A DNA stretch of 64,000 bases. Origin: Ceratobasidium sp. AG-K (taxonomy: Eukaryota; Basidiomycota; Agaricomycetes; Cantharellales; Ceratobasidiaceae). Made by a program: the position numbers and the translations under genes. Positions 23,713 through 34,170 of the stretch are shown piece by piece. A model generated the notes under the pieces. It was not told the DNA's origin. It saw only the letters and a list, made by a program, of their open reading frames with translations, and searched no databases. Where the stretch lies: NCBI GenBank assembly GCA_037039685.1, contig JAWNGF010000003.1:1612001-1676000 (forward strand). Direction: 5' to 3'. Positions within the stretch are counted from its first letter, which is position 1, and each line of letters starts with the position of its first letter.

Positions 23713-25211
23713 TTACGCCCAGCGTCCCGGAGCAACGGGGTGAGAGGCGCTCAGTCCACCATCGACAGCGATGTTTTGTCCGTTGACAAAGCTGGACTCG
23801 TCTGCAAGCCGAAAGTGAGAAGACGCATATCCCGAGGCAACAAGATCCCTACCTGAAGCCAAGAACAAAGCCGCATTGGCAATCTAGAGGGAAAGATAAT
23901 CAATTTTGGATATCCGGTGGTTAGGTTTGCATCGCCGCGCATACCTCTTGCGGAAGTCCAAACCGCTTCAGCGGAACCAGTTGACCGAGCTTTCCCGCCA
24001 CACCTTTCGCTCGGGCATAGTCAAAGGTTGCTACCGTCATTCCGGTCTGGTAGAATCGTGGCATCAGTAGGTGAGAGGTATCTCATAGCAATTATACAAA
24101 CTTCAATAAGGCCCGGGCAAACCGTGTTTACGCGGATATTTGTGAATCCAAGCTGGTGGGCAGCAGTTTTAGCCAACGAATTGACTCTACAAATGGACAT
24201 CAGTTTGGCTTCATAATTTCAACGACTGCCTCACGCACGCTGCCTTGCTGGCACTGTCTATTCACAATCGCGGTTATAAATCCCTGTTTACGCTAAGAAA
24301 CTAGCACAACTCACATCCATTGACCCGGCGCCCGACCGTATGCCCGCAACGGAAGCAGTCAGAATGATGCTCCCGCTACTCTCCTTTTTGTCAGCCGACG
24401 TGACCTGCATCGCGGCCGCTCCGTGCTTGATAGCCAAGAAGCAACTGCTCAAATGTGAGCGATGGAATAAACAATGGATAGGACGAGAAGCACATACGAG
24501 AGGACGTTTACACGCATCATATTCATGAACCCCTTGTCGTTATGTCGGCGAAGAAATCCGCATTGGCGATTCCAGCCTATGGAAGAGTAAGCCTACAAGA
24601 CAATGCCGGCCGGATTTTGGGCCTCACATTTGCGAAAAACACGTCGAGGCGGCCCTCTTCTTTGATGGCGCGTTCGCATATCCCAGAGATGGCTGCCTCG
24701 TCGGCTGCATCTGCTTGCTGTGTGGTAACCTGCGAGAATACCATAAGCATTTAACCGACCAGCAAATGTCAAGTTACGCGCCTTGACATCTGGATAGTCT
24801 TTCTTGAGAGACTCCTCGAGATTTGGCAGGTTCTCTCCGGCAAAGTCAAGCAGATAGAGATGACGAGCGCCTGCAGTATGGCAATTAAACAATACGCCCA
24901 ATGGCGGAATAGATGCCCCAACTAACCTTGGTGTGCGAACGCGAACGCAGTCGCTCGCCTTTAGGCCTTGTATCAGTACAGCACTCGCCACCTGCGTTTC
25001 TAGCTACCCACCCGATGCCTTTGACCGACCCCACACCCGTGATGACGCAGACTTTCCCCTGAAGCTTCCCCGCACGGGGTTTGGACGAAAGCTGAGATTG
25101 AATCGCCTGCAGTCTCTCAACCGTTCGCTTGGCAAATTCCTCAGGATCTCCTTTGGGGGGTGGAAGGGCAGTAGGAGAGGGGCGCTTGGACTTGGTCGGT
25201 GCGTCGGGCAT
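23713..25211 (-). CDS. Short-chain dehydrogenase/reductase (SDR), frame broken
   Basis: ATG 25211 leads to a Pro/Lys-rich N-terminal ~45 residues, then the NAD(P)-binding turn GKVCVITGVGSVKGIG, GARHLYLLDFAGENLPNLEE, DVFFANAGIANADFF (NAG motif), SGSIILTASVAG (catalytic Ser region), YSASKAAVNSLAKTAA (Tyr and Lys of YxxxK), INTVCPG-like IRVNTVCPGLIETGM and a C-terminal FVNGQNIAVDGGLS. This is a classical SDR that reduces or oxidises a small alcohol or ketone; the substrate is unknown. Two breaks are seen. At 24534-24535 one base is missing between FFADIT and the GFMNMMRVNVL block. Near 24248-24317 the splice phase is off by one at the active-site Tyr codon. They may be assembly errors or a decaying gene. 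The stop TAA is at 23713-23715. Confidence 0.75.
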
Positions 25212-25895
25212 AGTGGAATGTGGTGGTAGACTCGGGTCGGCTCGTTCGCTAACCGGTTGGTCGATGAGGAGACTTATGAGCCCTGGATCAAACAGGGTCC
25301 TATTAGTCAGCTCAAGCCTTCGAAAGTCCGTCTGGGGGAGGGTACGATTCCCACCATAGGCGCCTTAAGCTTCCAGCCCTACCACGGAAGTCTTATCCGC
25401 TATTTCTTTTAACCTTTCAACTTGAAAATTTATAACTGACCTATGCTGGGATATGAAACGGGTGAAATTTGGCTCTCACGCGTCACTAACCTTGCATATG
25501 CATAGGTGCAGCCCTGACCCTCGCCGAGGCTACGCTAGCTATGTACTTGTACTAAGACGAGTCAATATCTTGCGGATTACTCAAGACAACCTCCTAGTCC
25601 TATCTCTCGCAGACGTGCAAATAGATGGTAAGCAATTTCCCATGGTACATCAACCTCCAAAAGCAGAACTTCAACACCGAGCGGTATACGGGCGCCCTAA
25701 ATTATATTAAAGTTACGCGATGCATAAACACCGTAGCAAACAAATGAATTTCGGGGTTCGATATGGTGATTCCCCCGAGGCTTGCGTTGCTTCGGCTGCT
25801 TGATCCCTGCAGAATTGTGTCAGCCCTTCCCTAAACTCCCTAGCATATAAGTCTAGTACTTGGTGAGGATTCTGTGACTCACCAATTCAGCCAAC
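25212..25895. other. Divergent promoter region, SDR / carboxylesterase
   Basis: This 684-base region sits between two divergent genes. A TATA box near 25846 serves the carboxylesterase. Short open frames (for example 25453-25710) have no recognisable features. Confidence 0.45.
25846..25851 (+). promoter_or_regulatory. TATA box of the carboxylesterase gene
   Basis: TATAAG lies 45-50 bases before the ATG at 25896. Confidence 0.45.
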
Positions 25896-28218
25896 ATGCG
25901 CTGGCCGTTGTCCCAAGCTATAGCTACTATGTTGTTCGCTGCGCCCTCCACAGCAAACCCAGTTATACGTGGATCCTCTGGGCTCTCCTATATTGGACTG
26001 CATAATGCTACCTCTGGTCAGGACTACTTCCTCGGCATTCCATTCGCTCAACCTCCGGTTGGTTCCTTGCGCTTCAAACGGCCAGTTCCGTGGTCTGCAG
26101 GTAATGGTACCGTAGTGAACGCCACCCGTTACGGTCACAGCTGCGAACAATCTGTTCCGTATACTACGAACAGTATTTCAGAGGATTGCTTGACGCTAAA
26201 TATTTGTGCGTGTAACCAAATGGCTTATCACATGGCAATAGCTTACGTTCAGCGATAGGGAAGCCAACAAATGTCACAGGTAAACTTCCCGTTATGGTAT
26301 GGATCCGTGAGTAAATCAATCGAGTCCGATTTATCAGGCTGACAATGTGGGATAGATGGAGGGGGATTCTATATCGGAGAGAGCCAAAGATATCCCGGAA
26401 CTTATCTCCTTGAGAGGGCTAACAAAATTGTACGTCCATATCTAAATTTAAGTACGTCGGGATTGCGTTCTTAATACTTGTGCGATTCTCATACTAGGGG
26501 AAGCCGATGATTTATGTAGCAATGAACTATCGAGTTGGAATTTATGGTTGTAAGTTTGGTTAACCGAAGATCATCGGACCTCTATTCAGCTTATGTTCCT
26601 AGTTCCTCCTGGGCAAGCGGCGGCTGATGCGGGTGGGCTCAACCTGGGTTTCAAAGATCAGCGACTAGCGCTCGAGTGGGTCCAGAAGAATATTCGTTAT
26701 TTCGGTGGTGATCCAGACAAAGTAAGTGCACTCTAAGGAAGGTAGAAAATGGGACAAGACTAACGATTATGCTCAAGGTAACCTTGTTCGGTTTATCTGC
26801 CGGAGCGATGAGCGCAGGATACCAGACCTTCTATAGAGGTGGAAACATAGGTGGTGCGTTTAGGGGGATGATTCTCGAGTCCGGATCCCCAACAACGTAG
26901 GTCGAAATTTAAGAACCGAGAGCGGGGCTCACTTGATTGCATGTAGTATCAGTGCATCCAAGCCAAACGATCCAGTGCGCGAGGCCGGATTCCAGTTTAT
27001 CGTAAATGCGACCGGCTGTTCGAACGCTCTGGATCAATTCGAATGCGTCCGCAATGCGCCAGCAGATGTTCTCAGCCAGGCAAATAAGGATGTATTTGTG
27101 GTATGTTTGAATTATTCTATGGTTCGGTCATGTCATACTTTCTGTTTACGATCTATCCTCGAAGGTCGAGCCATATTATGCTGCCTATGGCCAAGCGCCC
27201 ACTATATATGGACCAACGTTCTCTCCAAAGGACGACTTTTTCACCAAGCCAATCCACCAGTTGATGCACCACGGCAAGTTTGCCAAGGTCCCACTTATTA
27301 ATGGAGGTAATTGACGGGATAGTCCTTCAGCAACCTGGATACTTACTCTGATCTAGCTCAACTGGATGAGGGGACGTTGTTTGTCAATGGCCCTGGGACA
27401 TCCATCCAAACTGACCAGGATATTGTAAACTGGTTGACTGCTCGATTCCCTGGACTTTACTTTGGGATATCTAACACGACTGCAGTCAAAGAGCTGCTGA
27501 AATATTACCCAATATCGCCGGCCGCAGGCTCCCCATACGGTACAGGAAACGAGACATTTGGGCGAGGCGCTCAGTATAAACGGTTTGCTAGCCTATTTGG
27601 CGATATTGGGATTCAAGTGGGTACCAGCAACGATGGCAAGACTGTTCACTTGACCATCTTATCGTCAGGCTCCCCGACGCGACCACCTTAGGAGTGCAGT
27701 CAAGTTTGGTGTCAATACCTGGTAAGCACGGGTTACAACAATCCATTGCTCCATCTGATTTTTGGTATAATTTAAGGTCTTATATTTTCAAGGAACCTGC
27801 TCCAGACTTCCTCCCGCTATACGGTATATCCCACGGCGGCGAGGCCACATTTGTGATGCAGGCGCTGCGCATACTTTCCCCGAATGCATCGCCCGCCAAA
27901 ATTGATCTACAAGAAACTGTGGGAGACTATTGGTATGAGATCTAACGGGTTCATGTGTTTATGTGGGCTTACTTGGCCTCCAGGATCAACTTTGCGTACA
28001 ATCTAGACCCGAACCCGAGAGTGGGCCCAAAACGTAAGTACCAGTGGGCTGTGGTTATACCCGCTCACATGCCATCGCCAGGCCCATTCTGGTCCCAATA
28101 TGGAAAGACTGGGGCGACCCTCCAGCTGCTCGCTTCGAATGTGACCGCCTTCAAAGACTCGGAGAGGGCCAAGGCCATTGATTTCATTATTGATGGTAAC
28201 GGCTTGTACATTAATTAG
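25896..28218 (+). CDS. Secreted type-B carboxylesterase/lipase
   Basis: ATG 25896 gives a likely signal peptide (MRWPLSQAIATMLFAAPSTA). Matching blocks are DYFLGIPFAQPPVGSLRF, SEDCLTLNI, an oxyanion-hole HGGGF made when an intron (donor GTGAGT after ATCC, about 26310) is removed, GGLNLGFKDQRLALEWVQKN and IRYFGGDPDKVTLFGLSAGA with the nucleophile Ser at 26796-26798, then APRRD, YGISHGG (catalytic His) and a stop at 28216-28218. The nucleophile elbow is GLSAG rather than the usual GESAG. There are about ten introns of ~50 bases, and every junction I tested keeps frame. The family hydrolyses esters and triglycerides outside the cell. A relic of a related gene lies at 32412. Confidence 0.87.
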
Positions 28219-28414
28219 TATGCCAATCGGCCCTCCTCCCAATTACATTGCGGCACGAGCAGCATTTCTTAATACCCTTCTCTATGTGCGAAAGCCTCTA
28301 CATGGCTCTTTGTTGACTGCCTCCGATTGCGAACGAATCATTAGTGCTATTACATGTGCTGTATCTTGGATCATTCGCGTCAATATGACTTTCAATTAAA
28401 CAATACTTTTAGAA

Positions 28415-31234
28415 TTATCTTGACTTAGGCCTAGCAAGGCTTTGTAAAGCAACAAGGATATCCCGAGCCGATGGGCGATATTGCGGGTCGGGCTGCCAGC
28501 ACTGAAGCAACAGCTCCCACAGCTCGTCAGTGAAAATGTCGGAAATTCGTTCCGGTAGTTCCCCCCGCATGATTGCACCAATAACCTGTGCATCATTTCT
28601 ACGACTGGCAAAAGGGAGAACTCCTGCAAATATTTCCTAACATACATGGTGAGCTAGGTATACGCGGTAGTGTTCCGCAAAAACCTACGTAGAGTGTCTG
28701 AAATTACACCTCGAATAGTTAGATTCCAGTGCCAATACATATTCAATAAAGCCCACCATTCCCAGTGCATAAACGTCACTCGACAGGTTAGGTTTACAGC
28801 AATCAGCGTGGGGTGCCGGGGGGCAAATTAGCTCACGAGCCTAGCAAGTTCCAAGTCACTAGTGCTCAATGAAATGATTATTATGCTGGCCTACCATCCA
28901 ACGGGATGTGCCTCCAACCGACGAGGATGAGGATCGTTCCGTAGAGTCCTCCGCTCTAATCATTTGTGCCAACCCAAAGTCTGTCAGCTTGGGGGTCCCG
29001 TTTGCATCCACCACAACATTAACCTGTAGGAGTCTGTCTCAGAGTTCAATCTTGGTGGCCTCGATGCCCGACTTACTGCCTTCAGATCACCATGTACCTG
29101 CAGCAAGTTAGAGGGTAGTCAAATATCAAGGTCCAACATACTTACGACACGCTTTGGATGTTCGTGAAGGTACACGAGACCGGCGCATACATTAATCGCC
29201 TAATGAAAACCCGTCAGCCTGTTATCATCATACAGAAGGAGGAGCATAGGGCGCACCAGGTAATAACGATCAGCCGCGGGGTTTTCACGAATGTAGTCTT
29301 GGATGTTTCCATTGGGCATAAACTCAGAAACCATACCGAGCTCATTATTGATGATGCACAAGCCGAGCAATGGTAACACATTATCGTGTTCCAAAAAGGA
29401 CCAAACTCGTATCTCCTTTAGCGATTTCTAATCATTCAATCCAGTTATAATGCGCCCTAAATATAACGAGTCGAATGATGTACGCACCCTTTCGAGTCGG
29501 TGTCTGCCAGTGTCTTGCGCAGAGGTATAGAAACGTAAACACTTGATTGCAACCTGCCTCCCGTCGCGTAAATATGCTCGACGCACATCTCCAAATGCCC
29601 CTTTAGCGAAAGGATGTGATTCCAAAGAATCAATGTTGATGTTTAGCCCTATATCGTTTGCATACCCTTTAGCAAAGGGATAAGTATCTACTACCGCAGG
29701 TACTCCTGAAATGCGCCTGGTTATTTATGTAAACCTGCAAGTGACTCAAATACGCACTCAATGTAGAGGGACCTGCATCTGATTGACTCATCGCACTAGG
29801 GGAGTATGGTGGAGGAAGATCAACAACCTCCTCAACCACAACCTTGGGTGTGGTCATAACCTGACGTTTAGAGCCAACCCCCACTTTTTTTACAGGACCA
29901 CTCGCGACAGCATCTGGGATGGGCCGGGAATTGCCCAAGGGATCACTGTCACCACCCGGCGAAATGCTACGCTCGTCCGATGTTTCTCCCGTAGCCGGAG
30001 GATAATATGGAGAGGCGATAGTGGTGGTGTCGCCTCGGATTGTAGGATCGATGCTTGGACGGACTAGACTGCCCGGATGGTACAGGGGATCGTCTGGATG
30101 GAGTGGTGTACTATCTGTGACTCGCCGAGCACAAATGCGGCGCCACAATGGTCCAAACTGCTCCGCCCTCCTGCGACGCAAACATTTAGTCTTCACGCAT
30201 ATATGATAATTTAGGTCATCAATGCTTACGAGTGGGAGGAATAGTCATGAATACTCGTCGCTAACACAGAAATGACTCGGTCGACGACCACCATTTCGAT
30301 GCAACTCGAGTTGATAACGCGCTCAACATCCAAAAGAAAGTCCGCCCGAGTAGCTTGGTCAAGTACGAATGAATTTGCGTTTTTCATCAGAATGGCCCAT
30401 AACTAGGTGGGTCCCACAAGTTAGTGTGTACCCGATGAACTCCCTTTAAACAACGTACTCGCCCTGCAGATAATTGTTGGACCACTTCACCAGTCCTGTG
30501 ACAAAACTAAGGTTAACGCCTAACCAAAGCAACTCCCTCAGCAGGTAGCAGGAAATCTTACATTAGACCTCTAATTATACACCTCAGCACACTTTTTGCG
30601 TTTGTGCTACTTGCGGTAGCACCCCTAAGGACATCCTCGACGAGAGACCAGTCATCTAATCCATTGTTTACCACCGTTGCTACAGGTAACATGCGAATTG
30701 TCAGTTGTTGTGGGGAAACTGCCACACTGCTTCTCACATGCTAATCTCATCAAATGTGGGTTCGTCACCTCCTTCAACGATCGATACCCCCCAAATCCTC
30801 GGAGAGAAGAGCTTAATCGTCTGATCGGAGATAATATCGGATGGTTTTTGGGCTCCTATTGTTACTTCGGTCAGCAAATAGTATGCGTAGTTTATAATAA
30901 GAAAAATACTTACTCCCGGGGATACTGTGTTTGTGTATTGCCGGGCATCAAAGTCCGAGGGCCGCCGGGGTGTGGGACTCTCAGATACAGGGCTACGGAT
31001 TCTTGGTGACCACGGGGCGCGCGAAGACGGGGTCACAGGAGATGGCCATGATGCACTGGATGTTGTGCTGAATAATGCCCCTGGCGTACCGGGTGTCACC
31101 GGCATAGGGTGCGCTCCAATCGATTCGCATGGTTGCGAGCTGTAGAGTAGAGATCGAGAAGTCTGCTGCACATCGGTATCAATGCGAAGCCGCATCTTCC
31201 GAGAGCCTGCTGCCATTGTTGGTTGGAGCGACAT
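28415..31234 (-). CDS. VHS/ENTH-like domain fused to a TKL-type protein kinase
   Basis: ATG 31234 starts a Ser/Pro-rich tail. Then comes a helical domain: WGVSIVEG, DDWSLVEDVLRGATASS, an exon joined as SAGRLWAILMKNANSFVLDQ, DFLLDVERVI and FGPLWRRICARR. This resembles the VHS-like module in many basidiomycete proteins. After a Pro-rich linker (VVEEVVDLPPPYSPS) the kinase domain has GAFGDV with VAIK, EIRVWSFLEHDNVLPLLG, VSEFMPNGNIQDYI, VHGDLKAVNVVV (HGD in place of HRD), LTDFGLAQ, APELICPP, a 9-base exon (28689-28697) completing LGMTLYEIFAG, and LLLQCWQPDPQYRPSARDI. The stop is at 28415-28417. VHS modules bind endosomal cargo or phosphoinositides, so the kinase may act at membranes (inference). 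Exons were chained by eye across about twelve introns. Confidence 0.75.
28689..28697 (-). other. Nine-base micro-exon of the VHS-like/TKL kinase gene
   Basis: In sense, ACACTCTAC (Thr-Leu-Tyr) is flanked by CAG and GTA. It separates introns of 59 bases (28756..28698) and 52 bases (28688..28637). It restores the subdomain IX motif DVYALGM-TLY-EIFAG, which otherwise lacks three residues. Both introns have GT...AG ends. Confidence 0.7.
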
Positions 31235-32411
31235 AGAAGAACAAGGAAGCTTGGGCTTTAGCGGCGCATATAGGAGTTTCGGTAACGAGCTCCGAGTAGG
31301 AACGAGAGTTGATAGCCCCTTGGCCTATTCCAGGACACTGGAGGGGGAGGTAATGCAAGGAGGGCCCTAGGGCACTTCATGTTGGGTTGTACTTATTTAT
31401 CCTTTACCTATGGATCTGCGCAAGATACTAGCTGAATATGTCCGTCCAGGAATAGTCTGTTGGAACGCGATATAGCGCCTAAAGAGAGGGCTTCGGACGC
31501 TCCTTGCAGCCGTGCGCGCCTCATTTTACCTGATCTGGGATGCCATCTCCCCGACCCCGGAGTTCACCTAGACTAGTATGGTCAAACCGCCCCAAACTAC
31601 CCACTTTTTTGCACCCAAAAATCCATAGGGCTAAAGGAAGGGCTTGACTCGACCGGTCAGAACACTGCCGGCCCGTACGACTCGGGTGCCGAGCGGCCCC
31701 ACTAAGACATTACAATTTCGGACATGGTCGAAATGAGGCGCAGCAGGAACTGGAGTGCATAGCATTGGCGACGAGATTCGTGGTACAATCGGTTCCCAAG
31801 TTCCTTGTGCAGACTTCAATAGAGGTTAGACTTCGTAACCCCGAGAGCGCCGCAGTGAGGAAATGACTTGCCATCACGACACGTGATTCGATTTCAAGCC
31901 GGTTATAACCTCTCTGTCCAAAACCAAGTCCGGCGCGGACGCAGCAGCCTCAACGGCGCTCCGAACAGAAAGCGCAATTCAGCAGGAACCAGACGATGGT
32001 GGTAACAACAAGGAAGATGGTTCCATTTAAGGACACCACGCACTCAGTTTTATCGCATATACTCATACCTCGTTATGATCGCAGCTTCGCATCCGCGACG
32101 ATTTAAGTTAGGCTTATCGTTTGATTGACCTAAAATAGCCATAAAATTAGCATTCGAACCTCTCTGGGTACTGTCGTGCTTAACGCCCGGCTATACCTGA
32201 GCCCGACACCGAGAAACCGCATCAGCGTCGTACGAGTTGGGTTGGTATCCCCATTCTAACCGAGAAACACTAGTGTTCCAAGGGAAAATGATAGCTTGTA
32301 TAAATGGAATGAACCTTAGCCCATCGATGCACCAAATGTATCAACATTCTTTTAGGGTTGTTGAGATGACAGTACATTCAGCTCAACTGGGATTCACATC
32401 GTTGTTTGTCC
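31235..32411. other. Intergenic region before the esterase relic
   Basis: This is upstream of the VHS-kinase gene. It carries only short open frames (such as 31631-31819) without recognisable domains. No terminal repeats or transposase fragments were seen. Confidence 0.4.
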
Positions 32412-32676
32412 CGTCGATGAGGGCGTTGGTGGTCAACTCCACAACGGTTACTGGGCACTCTGCTCTTTCATCTCTTGGACTTCAAGGCTCGACTGCTGGA
32501 CTGGACTACTTCTTTGGCATTCCATTCGCTCAGCCTCTTGTGGGCCCGCTACACTTCAAGCCACCTGTTCCATGGTCCTCGGTGAACGTGATGACTGTCA
32601 ACGCCACTCGTAACGGCGACAGTTGTGAGCAAGGGATTTTGACGACGACTAACGCTGTTTCTGAAGACTGCTTGAG
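32412..32676 (+). pseudogene. Relic of a type-B carboxylesterase (N-terminal fragment)
   Basis: The translation contains TAGLDYFFGIPFAQPLVG, LHFKPPVPWSS, VNATRNGDSCEQ and NAVSEDCL. These align in order with DYFLGIPFAQPPVG, LRFKRPVPWSA, VNATRYGHSCEQ and NSISEDCL of the intact gene at 25896. Similarity stops right after SEDCL, where the intact gene has its first intron. No oxyanion-hole, nucleophile or histidine exons follow before the OPA3 gene at 32988. The flanking open frame (32237-32818) gives extra codons without esterase similarity. Confidence 0.75.
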
Positions 32677-32987
32677 ATCCTGGGATGGACTACATCATTT
32701 CTGTGGCACCGTACAAGTAGCAGGCTGGGAGTTGAGCTCGCGTTATTATTCGTCCTTACTGAACCTCCAAGCCTATGAGTACGTATATCCACCAATGACG
32801 CTTCCTTCACTCATTTGATCTGGCCGTCTACTTTTGATGCCTGTATATAGTTACATTGTTCTGGTCGTAATGAAATGTTCGGTCATCCAGACGCTGACCA
32901 GATACTCATGATAAGCGCCGCGACTGTTGATCGTTGTTGACGCGATCGGGATCTATCCGCTCATTACACCCTATCCTACCTTGGCAA
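32677..32987. other. Short intergenic region upstream of OPA3
   Basis: This contains the remainder of the relic's open frame (to 32818) and the OPA3 promoter. I see no further esterase exon. Confidence 0.4.
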
Positions 32988-33855
32988 ATGGCGACCGTGA
33001 AACTAGCAACGCTGGTCATCAGAGTGGGTTAGATACGACCGTGTTACAATTATGGACTTACCTGCGTTCCCCATCTGTAGACTCTGGCTAAACCCATTAG
33101 TGCGAGGTTAAAGCACCAAGCAGAGCAGTATGTACATATGCCTAATACGCGCTTCCATGGTTTAACAGAAAGTCGAGATTAGGCATGAAACGTTCAGAAA
33201 GATATGCGTTTCTTGGGCGCAATGGGCACACAAGACCGAGGTGAGTCCTTCCTGCGTCCTTACGAATAGCCCTAACGCGATGCGCCAGGTCGGCTTGCGT
33301 ACAAATATCATGGGCGAGCCGGCCAAACACATAAAACCACTGAGCGAAACTCGGTAAGAGAACGTCGGTTCCTATGCCCCCGACTCATTGAGCCGTATGG
33401 TCAGGGCGATCCAGAACGGCGCAAACTCCCTTGCCGAGGCGTTCTTGTTCACGGTTGGCGCCAGCCTGATATTAGCTGAAGCGTGGCGGTCAAATAGATC
33501 ACAGGCTCGGCGGCGAGGCGACGTGGATGATCAGCTGGATGATCTCCAAGCGGAAGTGGGCGCACTCAAAAGTCAAATAGCCCAATTGGGGACGGTCTGG
33601 GAACAGAAATTGGAGGAGGAACACGACAGGTGGGTATTATTCGGTGCCTTGCGTATGGTTCTAAACCCCGTATGACCTAGGAACAACGAGTTGTCCCGGA
33701 TCCTAACGCGAGTGGTCGAGATTGGTCTCCGTGGTGGGTGGGCAGAGATTGTCGACCAAGCACCGCTTAAAATACCGTCAACTGTGGTAACTCACGCCGA
33801 GCTCCCCGACCCCCGAGCGAGCAATGGTGGTGATAGCTCTTCAAGCGAGTCTTAG
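32988..33855 (+). CDS. OPA3-like mitochondrial protein
   Basis: Five exons were chained: MATVKLATLVIR / TLAKPISARLKHQAEQ / KSRLGMKRSERYAFLGRNG / VGLRTNIMGEPAKHIKPLSE-TR / AIQNGANSLAEAFLFTVGAS, each across a GT...AG intron that keeps frame. The LRTxxxGEPAKHIxPLSE and AIxNGANxLAExFLF blocks mark the OPA3 family, linked to the mitochondrial membranes. A hydrophobic segment (LAEAFLFTVGASLILAEAW) is followed by a coiled coil (DDQLDDLQAEVGALKSQIAQ), and the protein ends PRASNGGDSSSSES, stop 33853-33855. The start at 32988 is chosen because KLATLVIRTLAKPIS matches the family N-terminus. The longer open frame beginning at 33388 is only part of the last exons. Confidence 0.85.
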
Positions 33856-34170
33856 CCTCATGGACCAGTGGTTCACATGTACAGTCACCGAGTCAACTCG
33901 GGACATAATCAATATAGAGATACAAATGGGATGGTCGTTCATATGGATTACCGGGCATAGTCACGTGTGGTTACTAATCACCGGGCAGTGAGGGACACGG
34001 CATCACTCAGACGACTTACCAAGTTTCTTTCGCCCCGAACACCCACGGTTCCCGAATCGCCGTCGCAACTGCCACGTATCCACTCATTTCCACCGTCCCG
34101 TATATCTATCGTGCCTCGGACTATCTAATACTCCCAACTTGCTCCTCTCACTTTACACACCATCCCTTGC
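33856..34170. other. Promoter region of ERO1
   Basis: This 315-base region sits between OPA3 (same strand) and ERO1. A palindromic CACGTG lies at 33962-33967. Whether it is a bHLH or stress-response site cannot be told from sequence. The final ~60 bases before ATG 34171 are pyrimidine-rich. Confidence 0.4.

Noticed and set aside
31235..32411. A mobile element next to the esterase relic
   Set aside because: No terminal repeats, target-site duplication, transposase or reverse-transcriptase motifs are visible.
33388..33675. A stand-alone short gene
   Set aside because: It is the last part of OPA3. Upstream exons starting at 32988 supply the conserved N-terminal blocks.
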